DNA of 64,000 bases from Mesoflavibacter sp. (GTDB taxonomy: Bacteria > Pseudomonadota > Alphaproteobacteria > UBA8366 > Aestuariispiraceae): assembly GCA_017792345.1 (NCBI GenBank), contig CP051228.1:1922001-1986000 (forward strand), read 5' to 3'. The notes under the pieces were generated by a model. That model had not been told where the DNA came from, searched no databases, and saw only the letters and a program-made list of their open reading frames with translations. A program made the position numbers and the translations under genes. Of this stretch, positions 34,250 to 42,436 are shown piece by piece. How positions within the stretch are numbered: the stretch's first letter is position 1; each line of letters opens with the position of its first letter.

Positions 34250-34855
34250 ATGCCAAAGACAGACAACGAAGAGATTGCGGCCGTCCTGGACGGCGAGATG
34301 TTCCTGGAAGACGTCGAGAAGAACTTCGACTGGCGCAGCATTCCTCTCGAAGGCTGGGCCTGCATTCCGATTTTCTGGTTCCTGGCCGGCGTCGTGTTCT
34401 GGCAGTTCTTCACACGATATGCCTTGGACAGCGCGGCCGTCTGGACCGAAGAAGTCGCCCGTCAGTTGCTGATCCTGCTGACCTTCTTCGGCGCTGCCTA
34501 TGCGCTGCGCACCCGGGCCCATATCAGCATCAACTATTTCGCCCTTCAGCTGCCGGGCCGCGTTCAGCGGGTCCTCAAGGATTTCGTCGGGCTGCTCCAA
34601 CTCGCCTTCTATGGCTACAGTTTGATTCTGTGCCTGAAGATCGCCGAAGCGACGCAGTTCCAGATGCTGATGGCCGTCGATCTGTCGAAATCGGTGGTCT
34701 ATCTCGCCGTCGCCGCCAGTTTCGGGATCATGACGCTGCGCTGCGCGCTGGACCTGTTTCAGTCGTTCAGAGCTCCTAGGAACGGCGCCAATAGAGCCAG
34801 CTCTTCCTTGCCCGGCGACGCGACGGTGGCGAAGGCCCAGGGAGGCGAACGATGA
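34250..34855 (+). CDS. dctQ: TRAP transporter small permease DctQ
   Basis: The 201-residue protein has four membrane helices in the DctQ pattern with VFWQFFTRYAL, WTEEVARQLLILLTFFGAAY and the RAHISINYF motif. It pairs with DctM to form the sodium-coupled membrane part of the TRAP importer. The N-terminal 35 residues are acidic and cytoplasmic; the C-terminal 30 are Ala/Ser/Gly-rich. Its last codons overlap the dctM start by 4 bp. Confidence 0.9.
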   Translation: MPKTDNEEIAAVLDGEMFLEDVEKNFDWRSIPLEGWACIPIFWFLAGVVFWQFFTRYALDSAAVWTEEVARQLLILLTFFGAAYALRTRAHISINYFALQLPGRVQRVLKDFVGLLQLAFYGYSLILCLKIAEATQFQMLMAVDLSKSVVYLAVAASFGIMTLRCALDLFQSFRAPRNGANRASSSLPGDATVAKAQGGER

Positions 34856-36129
34856 TCGCCGTTCTGTTCCTTTCGGCGCTCGTCCTGCTGCTGATGGGCG
34901 CGCCGGTTGCGGTGGCGCTCGGCGGCGGGTCGCTGATCTTCATCATGGTATCCGGTCAGGTGCCGGATCTGGTCGTCCTGCACCGCATGGTCGGCGGTGT
35001 CGACAGTTTCCCCCTGCTTGCGGTGCCTTTCTTCATTCTGGCCGGGAATCTGATGAACTCCGCCGGTATCACCGTGCGCATTTTCGATTTCGCCAAATCC
35101 ATCGTCGGCTGGCTACCGGGCGGTCTGGGTCATGTGAATGTCGGCGCCAGCGTGGTCTTCGCCGGCATGTCCGGGGCGGCGGTCGCAGATGCCGGTGGCC
35201 TCGGCTCCATCGAGATCAAGGCCATGAAGGACGCCGGTTACGACACAGAATTCTCGGTCGGCATTACCGCCGCATCCTCGACGATCGGGCCGATCATTCC
35301 GCCCTCCCTGCCGATGGTGATCTATGGCGTCCTGGCCTCGGCCTCGATCGGCAAGCTGTTCGCCGCCGGGTTCATCCCGGGCCTGCTGATGGCGGTGTCG
35401 CTGATGATCATGATCGCCGTCATCGCCCGCCGCCGGAACTATCCCGTCGATGCGGCCTTCCGGCTGTCCAACCTGATCTTCCGGACGCGGGACGCCTTCC
35501 TGTCGCTGATGACGCCGGTCATCGTCGCGGGCGGTATCATCACCGGCATACTGACCCCGACGGAAGCCGCCATCGCCGCGGCGGCCTATGCCCTGTTCCT
35601 GGGATTGTTCATCTATCGCTCCCTGACGTTGAAGAGCCTGGCCTGGGTCACGATCCGGTCGATCGAGACCACGGCCGTGGTCCTGTTCATCGTCGCGGCG
35701 GCATCGATCTTTGCCTGGATCCTGACCAGCAACAATGTCGCGGTAAACATCGCGAAGACCATGCTGACCCTGACCGACAGCAAGGTAGCCCTGACCCTGA
35801 TCATCCTGGTCCTGCTGCTGGTCGTCGGGTGTTTCATGGAGACCATTGCGGCGATGATCATCCTGGTGCCGGTGCTGCTGCCGATCGCCTTGCAGTTCGG
35901 CTTCGATCCGACGCATTTCGGGGTCGTCATGGTGCTGACGCTGATGATCAGCCTGCTGACCCCGCCGGTCGGGGTTGTCCTCTATGTCCTGTCCAGCATC
36001 TCCGGCCTCAGTTTCGAGCGCTGCGTCGCGGCCACGGCCCCCTTCCTGGTGCCGTTGCTTGTGGTCCTGCTGCTGGTCGCCTTCATACCGGAGCTGTCGC
36101 TCTGGCTGCCCAATCTCGTTTTCAAGTAA
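34852..36129 (+). CDS. dctM: TRAP transporter large permease DctM
   Basis: The 425-residue protein has about 12 membrane segments and the DctM signatures: LLMGAPVAVALGGG, LLAVPFFILAGNLMNS, VFAGMSGAAVADAGGLG, AASSTIGPIIPPSLPMVIYG and a C-terminal LLTPPVGVVLY. It carries the cation-coupled transport pathway. The start overlaps dctQ (ATGA), and kduI follows 29 bp after the stop, so transport and catabolism are one transcription unit. Confidence 0.94.
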   Translation: MIAVLFLSALVLLLMGAPVAVALGGGSLIFIMVSGQVPDLVVLHRMVGGVDSFPLLAVPFFILAGNLMNSAGITVRIFDFAKSIVGWLPGGLGHVNVGASVVFAGMSGAAVADAGGLGSIEIKAMKDAGYDTEFSVGITAASSTIGPIIPPSLPMVIYGVLASASIGKLFAAGFIPGLLMAVSLMIMIAVIARRRNYPVDAAFRLSNLIFRTRDAFLSLMTPVIVAGGIITGILTPTEAAIAAAAYALFLGLFIYRSLTLKSLAWVTIRSIETTAVVLFIVAAASIFAWILTSNNVAVNIAKTMLTLTDSKVALTLIILVLLLVVGCFMETIAAMIILVPVLLPIALQFGFDPTHFGVVMVLTLMISLLTPPVGVVLYVLSSISGLSFERCVAATAPFLVPLLVVLLLVAFIPELSLWLPNLVFK

Positions 36130-36158
36130 CTCCCATCCCTGTGAAGAGGAGAAGTCCC

Positions 36159-36989
36159 TTGAACGTATTCCGCTCCAGCCATCCGCAAGACGTCACCGGT
36201 CTCGATACGTCCCAACTGCGCGACCGCTTCCTGATCGACACGATCTTCCGGGACGGTCAGATCACGATGTCCTATGTCCAGGACGACCGGATGATCGTCG
36301 GGGGGGCGGTGCCGGGCGGCGATCCATTGACTCTCGATGACGCGTCCCTCGAGGTCCAAGACGGCACGCTGTCGCGCCGGGAGTTCGGGGTCATCAATCT
36401 TGGCGGGCCGGGGTCGATCGTCTTCGATAACGATCGTGTCGACATGGATGCGCGGGACGGCCTCTATATCGGTGCCGGTGTCCACAACATCCGGTTTGCC
36501 AGCAAGGACGCGGCGGACCCGGCCCGGTACTACGTTGCCTCGACCCCGGCGCACCGGGCGCATGCGGCGTGTCATATTCCCTTCGAAAAGACCCGTACCA
36601 TCCATCTGGGCGACCCGGCCAAGGCGAATGTCCGCACCATCCATCAATATGTTCATCCCGAAATCTGCGATTCCGCGCAATTGCTGATGGGGATGACGCT
36701 GCTGAAGGAAGGCAGCAACTGGAACACCATGCCCTGCCATACCCATGACCGCCGCATGGAGGTCTATTTCTACTTCGACATGGCACCGGAGGAGCGGATA
36801 TTCCATTTCATGGGCGAGACCGATGAGACCCGCCATCTGGTCATCGCACCGGAACAGGGGGTCATCGCGCCTAGCTGGTCGATCCATTCCGGGGTCGGGA
36901 CGTCGAACTACAGTTTCATCTGGTCCATGGCCGGCGAGAATCAGGTGTTTGACGACATGGATCACATCCAGACGGCGGCGCTGCGGTGA
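36159..36989 (+). CDS. kduI: 5-keto-4-deoxyuronate isomerase (5-dehydro-4-deoxy-D-glucuronate isomerase)
   Basis: The 276-residue cupin-type enzyme starts at TTG behind AGAGGAGAAG and matches KduI throughout: SHPQDVTGLDTSQLRDRFL near the N-terminus and the zinc-binding MPCHTHDRRMEVYFYFD block. Length agrees with the E. coli enzyme (278). It isomerises the 4-deoxy-5-keto uronate formed by spontaneous opening of unsaturated uronate into 3-deoxy-D-glycero-2,5-hexodiulosonate, which KduD then reduces. Its stop overlaps the kduD start. Confidence 0.95.
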   Translation: MNVFRSSHPQDVTGLDTSQLRDRFLIDTIFRDGQITMSYVQDDRMIVGGAVPGGDPLTLDDASLEVQDGTLSRREFGVINLGGPGSIVFDNDRVDMDARDGLYIGAGVHNIRFASKDAADPARYYVASTPAHRAHAACHIPFEKTRTIHLGDPAKANVRTIHQYVHPEICDSAQLLMGMTLLKEGSNWNTMPCHTHDRRMEVYFYFDMAPEERIFHFMGETDETRHLVIAPEQGVIAPSWSIHSGVGTSNYSFIWSMAGENQVFDDMDHIQTAALR

Positions 36990-37747
36990 CGGTTTCCCTG
37001 TTCGATCTGACCGGCAAGGTCGCTGTCGTGACCGGGGCGGGGCGCGGCCTCGGGCAGGGCATCGCCGTCGCCCTCGCCGCAGCGGGGGCCGACATTCTGG
37101 GCGTGCAGCGTGGCCCGATGGCGGAAACCCGGTCGGCGGTGGAAGCCGTCGGCGGCCGCTTCGAGGCCTTGCAGGCCAGTGTGGCCGGTCAGGACGCGGC
37201 ACCGGATGTCATCCAGGCCGCCTTGGACGCATTCGGCCGGGTCGACATTCTGATCAACAATGCCGGGATCATCCGGCGTGCCGACACGCTGGACCTGACC
37301 GAAGAAGACTGGAACGACGTTCTGGACGTCAATCTGACGGCGGCGATGTGGCTGTGCCAGGCGGCGGCGCGGCACTGGGTCGCGGCGGAACAAGGCGGCA
37401 AGATCATCAATATCGCATCGATGCTGTCGTTTCAGGGGGGTATACGGGTAGCCGGATACACCGCGTCGAAAAGCGGGCTTCTGGGCCTTACCCGGCTGCT
37501 GGCCAATGAATGGGCGCAAAAAGGCATCAATGTGAATGCCATCGCGCCGGGTTACATGAAGACGGACAACACCGCCGCCTTGCGCCAGGACAAGCAACGA
37601 AACGCGGAAATCCTGGCCCGCCTACCGGCGGGGCGCTGGGGCGAACCGGGGGATCTGGGGGGCGCCGCCGTCTTCCTGGCCTCGTCCGCCGCCGATTACG
37701 TGCATGGCGCCGTGGTACCCGTGGACGGCGGCTGGCTGGCCAGGTAA
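36986..37747 (+). CDS. kduD: 2-dehydro-3-deoxy-D-gluconate 5-dehydrogenase (short-chain dehydrogenase)
   Basis: The 253-residue SDR starts at GTG overlapping the kduI stop codon. It has the cofactor loop TGAGRGLGQGIA, NNAGII, the catalytic Ser in IASMLSFQGG and YTASKSG with catalytic Tyr and Lys, then GYMKTDNTAALR, characteristic of KduD. It reduces 2,5-diketo-3-deoxygluconate to 2-keto-3-deoxygluconate with NADH. With KdgK and Eda, also in this window, this completes the route to central metabolism. It ends the cluster. Confidence 0.94.
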   Translation: MTVSLFDLTGKVAVVTGAGRGLGQGIAVALAAAGADILGVQRGPMAETRSAVEAVGGRFEALQASVAGQDAAPDVIQAALDAFGRVDILINNAGIIRRADTLDLTEEDWNDVLDVNLTAAMWLCQAAARHWVAAEQGGKIINIASMLSFQGGIRVAGYTASKSGLLGLTRLLANEWAQKGINVNAIAPGYMKTDNTAALRQDKQRNAEILARLPAGRWGEPGDLGGAAVFLASSAADYVHGAVVPVDGGWLAR

Positions 37748-37882
37748 CGGGTCTTAAAATGGGCCTTGGCCGGCTTTTCGCGACCGGGTCGGCGAGGATC
37801 GGTCGGGCGCGGCAGGCCGTCCGGTCCGACCGTCGCCGAGCGCACTGGACAGGCGTCCCTCAAGAATCAATTGCCAACGACT

Positions 37883-37899
37883 ATGTTGCATCGCAACAT
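37883..37899 (+). promoter_or_regulatory. Palindrome ATGTTGC-N3-GCAACAT before nasT
   Basis: A perfect 7-bp inverted repeat with a 3-bp centre ends 5 bp before the nasT ATG. The same core, TGTTGC-N3-GCAACA, recurs at 61113-61127, and a half-site GCAACAT is at 39713-39719 before the nas leader. It could be an operator for an unidentified dimeric regulator, or a start-proximal RNA hairpin affecting nasT translation. Confidence 0.45.
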
Positions 37900-37904
37900 T
37901 AGGC

Positions 37905-38501
37905 ATGACCAACGCCGAAACCAGCAGATTGCGCATCGCCGTAATCGAGAAAGATCGCGACCGGGCCATGATGATCGTGGACGGGCTGCGCGAGGCCGGA
38001 GAGTATGAAGTTTCGGTCATTGGCGAGGAATCCGGTTTCGCCCGGCGCATCGAAGACCTGAAACCGGATGTCGTCCTGATCGACTTGGAGAATCCCAGCC
38101 GCGACGTGCTGGAAGGGTTGGCGCTGGCCTCCACACCGCTGGACCGGCCGGTGGCCATATTCGTCGACCGCAGCGATACACAACTGACCCGCGCGGCGAT
38201 CGAAGCCGGGGTCAGTGCCTATATCGTCGACGGATTGCGCAAGGAACGTATCAAGCCCGTGCTGGACGCGGCGATCGCGCGATTCGGCATGATCAGCCGG
38301 ATGCGCAAGGAATTGGATGCGACCAAGGCGGCCCTGGCGGAACGCAAGACCATCGATCGCGCCAAGGGCATCCTGATGCGTGCCCGCGGCCTGTCGGAGG
38401 AGGAGGCCTATACCCTGCTGCGCCGGACGGCAATGGATCAGGGCCGCAAGATCGGCGATGTGGCGAGTGCCATCGTCACCGCGGCGGAGTTGCTGCGATG
38501 A
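37905..38501 (+). CDS. nasT: NasT, ANTAR-domain antitermination regulator
   Basis: The 198-residue protein has a receiver-like domain (about 9-125; RIAVIEKDRDRAMMIVDGL, DVVLIDLENPSRD) and a C-terminal ANTAR RNA-binding domain (about 135-195; ERKTIDRAKGILMRARGLSE, AYTLLRRTAMDQGRKIGDVA). In NasST systems, free NasT binds paired hairpins in the nas leader RNA to prevent termination, and NasS holds it when nitrate is absent. It overlaps nasS by ATGA, and the cognate leader is recognisable at 39761-39836. Confidence 0.95.
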   Translation: MTNAETSRLRIAVIEKDRDRAMMIVDGLREAGEYEVSVIGEESGFARRIEDLKPDVVLIDLENPSRDVLEGLALASTPLDRPVAIFVDRSDTQLTRAAIEAGVSAYIVDGLRKERIKPVLDAAIARFGMISRMRKELDATKAALAERKTIDRAKGILMRARGLSEEEAYTLLRRTAMDQGRKIGDVASAIVTAAELLR

Positions 38502-39679
38502 GCTTGCGGCGGCTGGAATGCGGCTTCATCCCGTTGATCGACAGCGCGCCGCTGGTCATCGCGCGCGAACTGGGCTTCGCGCGGGAGGAGGGGCTGGACC
38601 TGCAGCTCCAGGCACAGCCGTCCTGGTCGGCGGTGCGCGACAAGCTGGCGCTCGGCCGGCTGGACGCGGCGCATCTGCTGGCCCCGGTGCCGATCGCGAT
38701 GTCGATGGGGCTGGGCGGCATGGCGCTGGCGCTTGATGCGCTGTCCGTCCTGTCGATGAACGGCAATGTCGTCGGCGTCTCCAGCAGACTGGCGCGCCGC
38801 ATGGCCGATGCGGGCGCGCCCGGTGATTTCCGCTCGGCGGCCGAAATCGGCCGCGCCCTGATCCGGGTCTGCGACAAGCCGCTGACCGTCGGGGTGCCGT
38901 TCCCATTCTCGATGCATGCGGAACTGCTGTATTACTGGCTCGGCGCGCTGGGTCTGAAAGCGCCACAGGATCTGATCGTCCGGACCGTGCCGCCGCCCCA
39001 GATGGCGGAGGCCATCGAAGCGGGCACGATCGAGGCGTTCTGCGTCGGGGAGCCCTGGGGATCCGTTGCGGTCGCGCGGGGCTGCGCCGAACTGATTCTT
39101 CCCGGTGCCGCGATCTGGAACTTTGCGCCTGAAAAAGTGCTGGCGGTACGCAAGGGCTGGGCGGAGCGCGAGATCGAGGCGACGTCCGGTCTGATGCGGG
39201 CGGTATGGCGCGCGGCGCGCTGGCTGGGCGATTCCGCCAATGTCATGACGGCGGCAGAGATCATGTCCGGCGCCGACTACCTCAACCTTTCCTCTGAAAT
39301 GGTCGAACGCACGCTACAGGGGCGGCTGCTCGTCAACGCGTCGGGGGAAGAAAGGGTGACACCCCGCTTCATCGAATTCTTCGACGGTGCGGCAACTTTC
39401 CCCTGGCGCAGTCAGGCGGTCTGGATCGCCACCCGGCTGGCGCGTCGGAACGGGCTTGATCTGGAAGAGGCGGCGGCGGTGGCGCGGGGTTGTTTCCGCC
39501 CGGATCTGTACCGGACCTGCCTGGATTCTGCAGGCGCCGACATGCCCGGCGCGTCGGAAAAACTGGAAGGCGCTTTGGACATGCGCTCCCCCGTCGCATC
39601 GTCGACCGGCGAGATGTATCTGGGGCCGGATCTGTTCTTTGACGGGCGCGTTTTCGACCCGATCGTCATTTCGGTCTGA
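38498..39679 (+). CDS. nasS: NasS, cytoplasmic nitrate sensor
   Basis: The 393-residue protein has the NrtA/CmpA-type nitrate-binding fold but no signal peptide, the hallmark of NasS. Family segments include LECGFIPLIDSAPLVIA, FPFSMHAELLYYWL and VPPPQMAEAIEAGTIEAFCV with GEPW. It binds nitrate or nitrite in the cytoplasm and releases NasT. It overlaps nasT by 4 bp, which fits the stoichiometric NasT-NasS complex. It is closely related in layout to NrtA, encoded just downstream. Confidence 0.94.
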   Translation: MSLRRLECGFIPLIDSAPLVIARELGFAREEGLDLQLQAQPSWSAVRDKLALGRLDAAHLLAPVPIAMSMGLGGMALALDALSVLSMNGNVVGVSSRLARRMADAGAPGDFRSAAEIGRALIRVCDKPLTVGVPFPFSMHAELLYYWLGALGLKAPQDLIVRTVPPPQMAEAIEAGTIEAFCVGEPWGSVAVARGCAELILPGAAIWNFAPEKVLAVRKGWAEREIEATSGLMRAVWRAARWLGDSANVMTAAEIMSGADYLNLSSEMVERTLQGRLLVNASGEERVTPRFIEFFDGAATFPWRSQAVWIATRLARRNGLDLEEAAAVARGCFRPDLYRTCLDSAGADMPGASEKLEGALDMRSPVASSTGEMYLGPDLFFDGRVFDPIVISV

Positions 39680-39760
39680 GGCGGTTTCGAATTTTCCAGT
39701 TGATTTCGCACTGCAACATGATACGGTGATCGAACGGTTCGGGCAAAGGTGTCCGGGTCC

Positions 39761-39796
39761 AATCTCTACGCTGAGAATGATTGAGCAAAGCTGCTC
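39761..39796 (+). promoter_or_regulatory. ANTAR-type antiterminator hairpins in the nas leader
   Basis: Two short hairpins stand 6 nt apart. The first is TCTC (39763-39766)/GAGA (39773-39776) with hexaloop TACGCT. The second is GAGC (39783-39786)/GCTC (39793-39796) with hexaloop AAAGCT, matching the A1/G4 loop rule known for ANTAR targets. The first loop keeps G4 but has U at position 1. The 3' arm of the second hairpin is also used by the downstream terminator stem, so the two structures exclude each other. Confidence 0.8.
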
Positions 39797-39836
39797 GTCC
39801 ACCGCGACAGGTGTCGCGGAAGACGTGCGGCTTTTT
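39790..39836 (+). terminator. Regulated intrinsic terminator in the nas leader
   Basis: GCTGCTCGTC (39790-39799) pairs with GACGTGCGGC (39822-39831), and CCGCGACA (39802-39809) pairs with TGTCGCGG (39812-39819), with small internal mismatches. TTTTT follows (39832-39836). It lies 54 bp before nrtA. Its 5' arm overlaps the antiterminator hairpin, so NasT binding upstream should prevent it from forming. Confidence 0.88.
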
Positions 39837-39889
39837 CATTTTCATTGGCTCGGCGCAGGGAAGCGCGGGCCCGAAACCAGGAGAGCGTT

Positions 39890-41254
39890 ATGAAGCTCCG
39901 TCCCCTGATCACCGGTATCGTTCTGTCCATCGCAGCGACCACCGCCCACGCGGAAATGCTCGATGTCGAAAAGGACGAACTGACATTCGGATTCATCAAA
40001 CTTACAGATATGGCGCCCCTCGCGGTGGCTTACGAGAACGGCTATTTCGAGGATGAAGGCCTGTTCGTCACGCTGGAAGCCCAGGCGAACTGGAAGGTCC
40101 TGCTGGACGGCGTCATCGACGGCAAGCTGGACGGCGCCCACATGCTGGCCGGTCAGCCATTGGCCGCGACCATCGGTTTCGGAACCGAAGCCCATATCAT
40201 CACGCCCTTTTCCATGGATCTGAACGGCAACGGCATCACCGTGTCGAACGAGATCTGGGCGCTGATGAAGGAACACATTCCGCATGACGCGGACGGAAAG
40301 CCGGTCCACCCGATTTCGGCCACCGCGCTGAAGCCGGTCGTCGAGAAATACCGTGCGGAAGGCAAGCCGTTCAACATGGGCATGGTCTTCCCGGTCTCGA
40401 CCCATAATTACGAGCTGCGCTACTGGCTGGCCGCCGGCGGGTTGAAGCCCGGCTATTACAGCCCCGAAAACGTCACCGGCCAGATCGAAGCGGATGTTCT
40501 GTTGAGCGTTACGCCGCCGCCGCAAATGCCGGCGACATTGGAGGCCGGCACCATCTATGGCTATTGCGTCGGCGAGCCCTGGAACCAGCAGGCGGTCTTC
40601 AAGGGGATCGGGGTTCCGGTCATCACGGATTTCGAAATCTGGAAGAACAATCCGGAAAAGGTCTTCGGCATCACCGCCGAGTTCGCCGAGAAATACCCGA
40701 ACACGACCCTGGCCCTGACCAAGGCGCTGATCCGTGCGGCCCAATGGCTGGACGAGAACGACAACGCCAACCGGCCGGCGGCGGTCGAGATCCTGTCGCG
40801 TCCGGAATATGTCGGCGCCGATTACGAAGTGATCGCCAATTCCATGACCGGCACCTTCGAATACGAAAAGGGCGACAAGCGCGAGGTCCCGGACTTCAAC
40901 GTCTTCTTCCGCTATCACGCGACCTATCCGTACTATTCCGACGCCGTCTGGTACCTGACCCAGATGCGCCGCTGGGGCCAGATCGCCGAGGCCAAGCCGG
41001 ATGGCTGGTATGACGAAGTCGCCCGCAAGGTCTATCGCCCGGACATCTATCTGGAGGCCGCGCGCCTGCTGGTCGAGGAAGGCCAGGTCCAGGAGGCGGA
41101 CTTCCCCTGGGACAGCGACGGTTATCGCGAACCGCAGGACGAATTCATCGACGGCATCGCCTTCGATGGCCGCCAGCCCAATGCCTATCTGGAAAGCTTC
41201 CCGATCGGCCTGAAAGGCGGCCAGACCGTCAAGGGAGGAAGCGTCGGCGGCTAA
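39890..41254 (+). CDS. nrtA: Nitrate ABC transporter substrate-binding protein
   Basis: The 454-residue protein has a Sec signal (about 1-21, ending AHA-EM) and the NrtA/CmpA/NasF fold: [59 protein letters not shown] and GEPWNQ. It captures nitrate (and possibly nitrite) in the periplasm. ATG at 39890 follows AGGAGAG and comes right after the regulated leader, so it is the first structural gene of the nas operon. A strong intercistronic hairpin separates it from the permease gene. Confidence 0.95.
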   Translation: MKLRPLITGIVLSIAATTAHAEMLDVEKDELTFGFIKLTDMAPLAVAYENGYFEDEGLFVTLEAQANWKVLLDGVIDGKLDGAHMLAGQPLAATIGFGTEAHIITPFSMDLNGNGITVSNEIWALMKEHIPHDADGKPVHPISATALKPVVEKYRAEGKPFNMGMVFPVSTHNYELRYWLAAGGLKPGYYSPENVTGQIEADVLLSVTPPPQMPATLEAGTIYGYCVGEPWNQQAVFKGIGVPVITDFEIWKNNPEKVFGITAEFAEKYPNTTLALTKALIRAAQWLDENDNANRPAAVEILSRPEYVGADYEVIANSMTGTFEYEKGDKREVPDFNVFFRYHATYPYYSDAVWYLTQMRRWGQIAEAKPDGWYDEVARKVYRPDIYLEAARLLVEEGQVQEADFPWDSDGYREPQDEFIDGIAFDGRQPNAYLESFPIGLKGGQTVKGGSVGG

Positions 41255-41262
41255 GCCCGACC

Positions 41263-41294
41263 GCCCGGCCGGCCGGATACGGGGCCGGCCGGGC
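41263..41294 (+). other. Intercistronic hairpin between nrtA and nrtB
   Basis: A perfect 12-bp stem GCCCGGCCGGCC (41263-41274) / GGCCGGCCGGGC (41283-41294) with an 8-nt loop lies 8 nt after the nrtA stop. There is no T-run. It probably stabilises the nrtA message relative to the downstream permease and ATPase genes. Confidence 0.7.
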
Positions 41295-41345
41295 ATCCGC
41301 CATTCGTTTCACCGCTCCACATTCCAGTGCTTTGAGGAAGAACCC

Positions 41346-42431
41346 ATGTCCGCCATCGCCGACGAAGATTTCGCCGACGCAGCCGGGAAACAGGCCCGCC
41401 GGGAAAAGCTGTTTGCCCGCATCAACAAGATCGATACCTATCTGAAAGTCCTCGGTCTCGGCTGGGGCACGCCGATCCTGCGTGCCGCCGCCGGGGACAA
41501 TCCGAAAGCCCAAGGTCGCGAAGTGCTGCGCCAGCTGGGTGTGCCGCTGGCCGCGATTCTGGCCTTCCTGATGCTCTGGGCGCATCTTGCCCCGCAGGTT
41601 CAGACATCGCTGGGCGCCGTGCCCGGACCGGCGCAGGTCTGGGAGCAGATGCTCTCCCTCCACGAGGATGCGACCCGCAAGGCCGAAAAGGAATCCGCAT
41701 TCTACGAACGCCAGGAAGAGCGCAACGAGAAGCTGATCGCCGCCGGCAAGGAAGACCGCGTCAAATGGCGCGAGTTCACCGGGGCGCCCAGCTATTACGA
41801 TCAGATCTGGACGTCGATCCAGACGGTGTTTTTCGGCTTCCTGCTGGCGACCGTGGTCGCGGTGCCGATCGGCATCATCTGCGGCCTGTCCCCGACGGCC
41901 AGCGCGGCGTTCAATCCGCTGATCCAGATCTTCAAACCGGTCTCGCCGCTGGCCTGGCTGCCGATCGTCACCATGGTCGTCTCGGCGGTCTATGTGACCA
42001 ATGACGGGCTGTTCTCGAAATCCTTTCTGAACTCCGCCATCACGGTGACGTTGTGTTCCCTGTGGCCGACGTTGATCAACACGACCCATGGCGTTGCCAG
42101 CATCGACAAGGATCTGGTGAACGTCTCCCGGGTTCTGAAGATGTCGACCTGGTCCAAGATCACGCGTCTGGTCCTGCCGTCGGCCCAACCGCTGATCTTT
42201 ACCGGGCTGCGCCTCAGCCTGGGCGTGGGCTGGATGGTGCTGATCGCCGCCGAAATGCTGGCCCAGAACCCGGGGCTCGGGAAGTTCGTCTGGGACGAAT
42301 TCCAGAACGGTTCGTCCCAGAGCCTGGCCAAGATCATGGTCGCGGTCTTCACCATCGGGGTCATCGGCTTCCTGTTGGACCGGATGATGTACGCGATCCA
42401 GACCCTTCTGACCCACACCAACAATCGGTGA
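41346..42431 (+). CDS. nrtB: Nitrate ABC transporter permease
   Basis: The 361-residue protein has an acidic-basic cytoplasmic N-terminus, a first helix near residue 70, a charged periplasmic insert (about 110-150) and a BPD-type permease domain (YYDQIWTSIQTVFFGFLLAT, then the EAA-like loop VLKMSTWSKITRLVLPSAQP). It is the channel of the nitrate importer with NrtA and the fused ATPase. Residues 100-150 are longer and more charged than in small SsuC-type permeases, as is typical of NrtB. GAGGAAG precedes the ATG. Confidence 0.94.
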   Translation: MSAIADEDFADAAGKQARREKLFARINKIDTYLKVLGLGWGTPILRAAAGDNPKAQGREVLRQLGVPLAAILAFLMLWAHLAPQVQTSLGAVPGPAQVWEQMLSLHEDATRKAEKESAFYERQEERNEKLIAAGKEDRVKWREFTGAPSYYDQIWTSIQTVFFGFLLATVVAVPIGIICGLSPTASAAFNPLIQIFKPVSPLAWLPIVTMVVSAVYVTNDGLFSKSFLNSAITVTLCSLWPTLINTTHGVASIDKDLVNVSRVLKMSTWSKITRLVLPSAQPLIFTGLRLSLGVGWMVLIAAEMLAQNPGLGKFVWDEFQNGSSQSLAKIMVAVFTIGVIGFLLDRMMYAIQTLLTHTNNR

Positions 42432-42436
42432 TCGTC

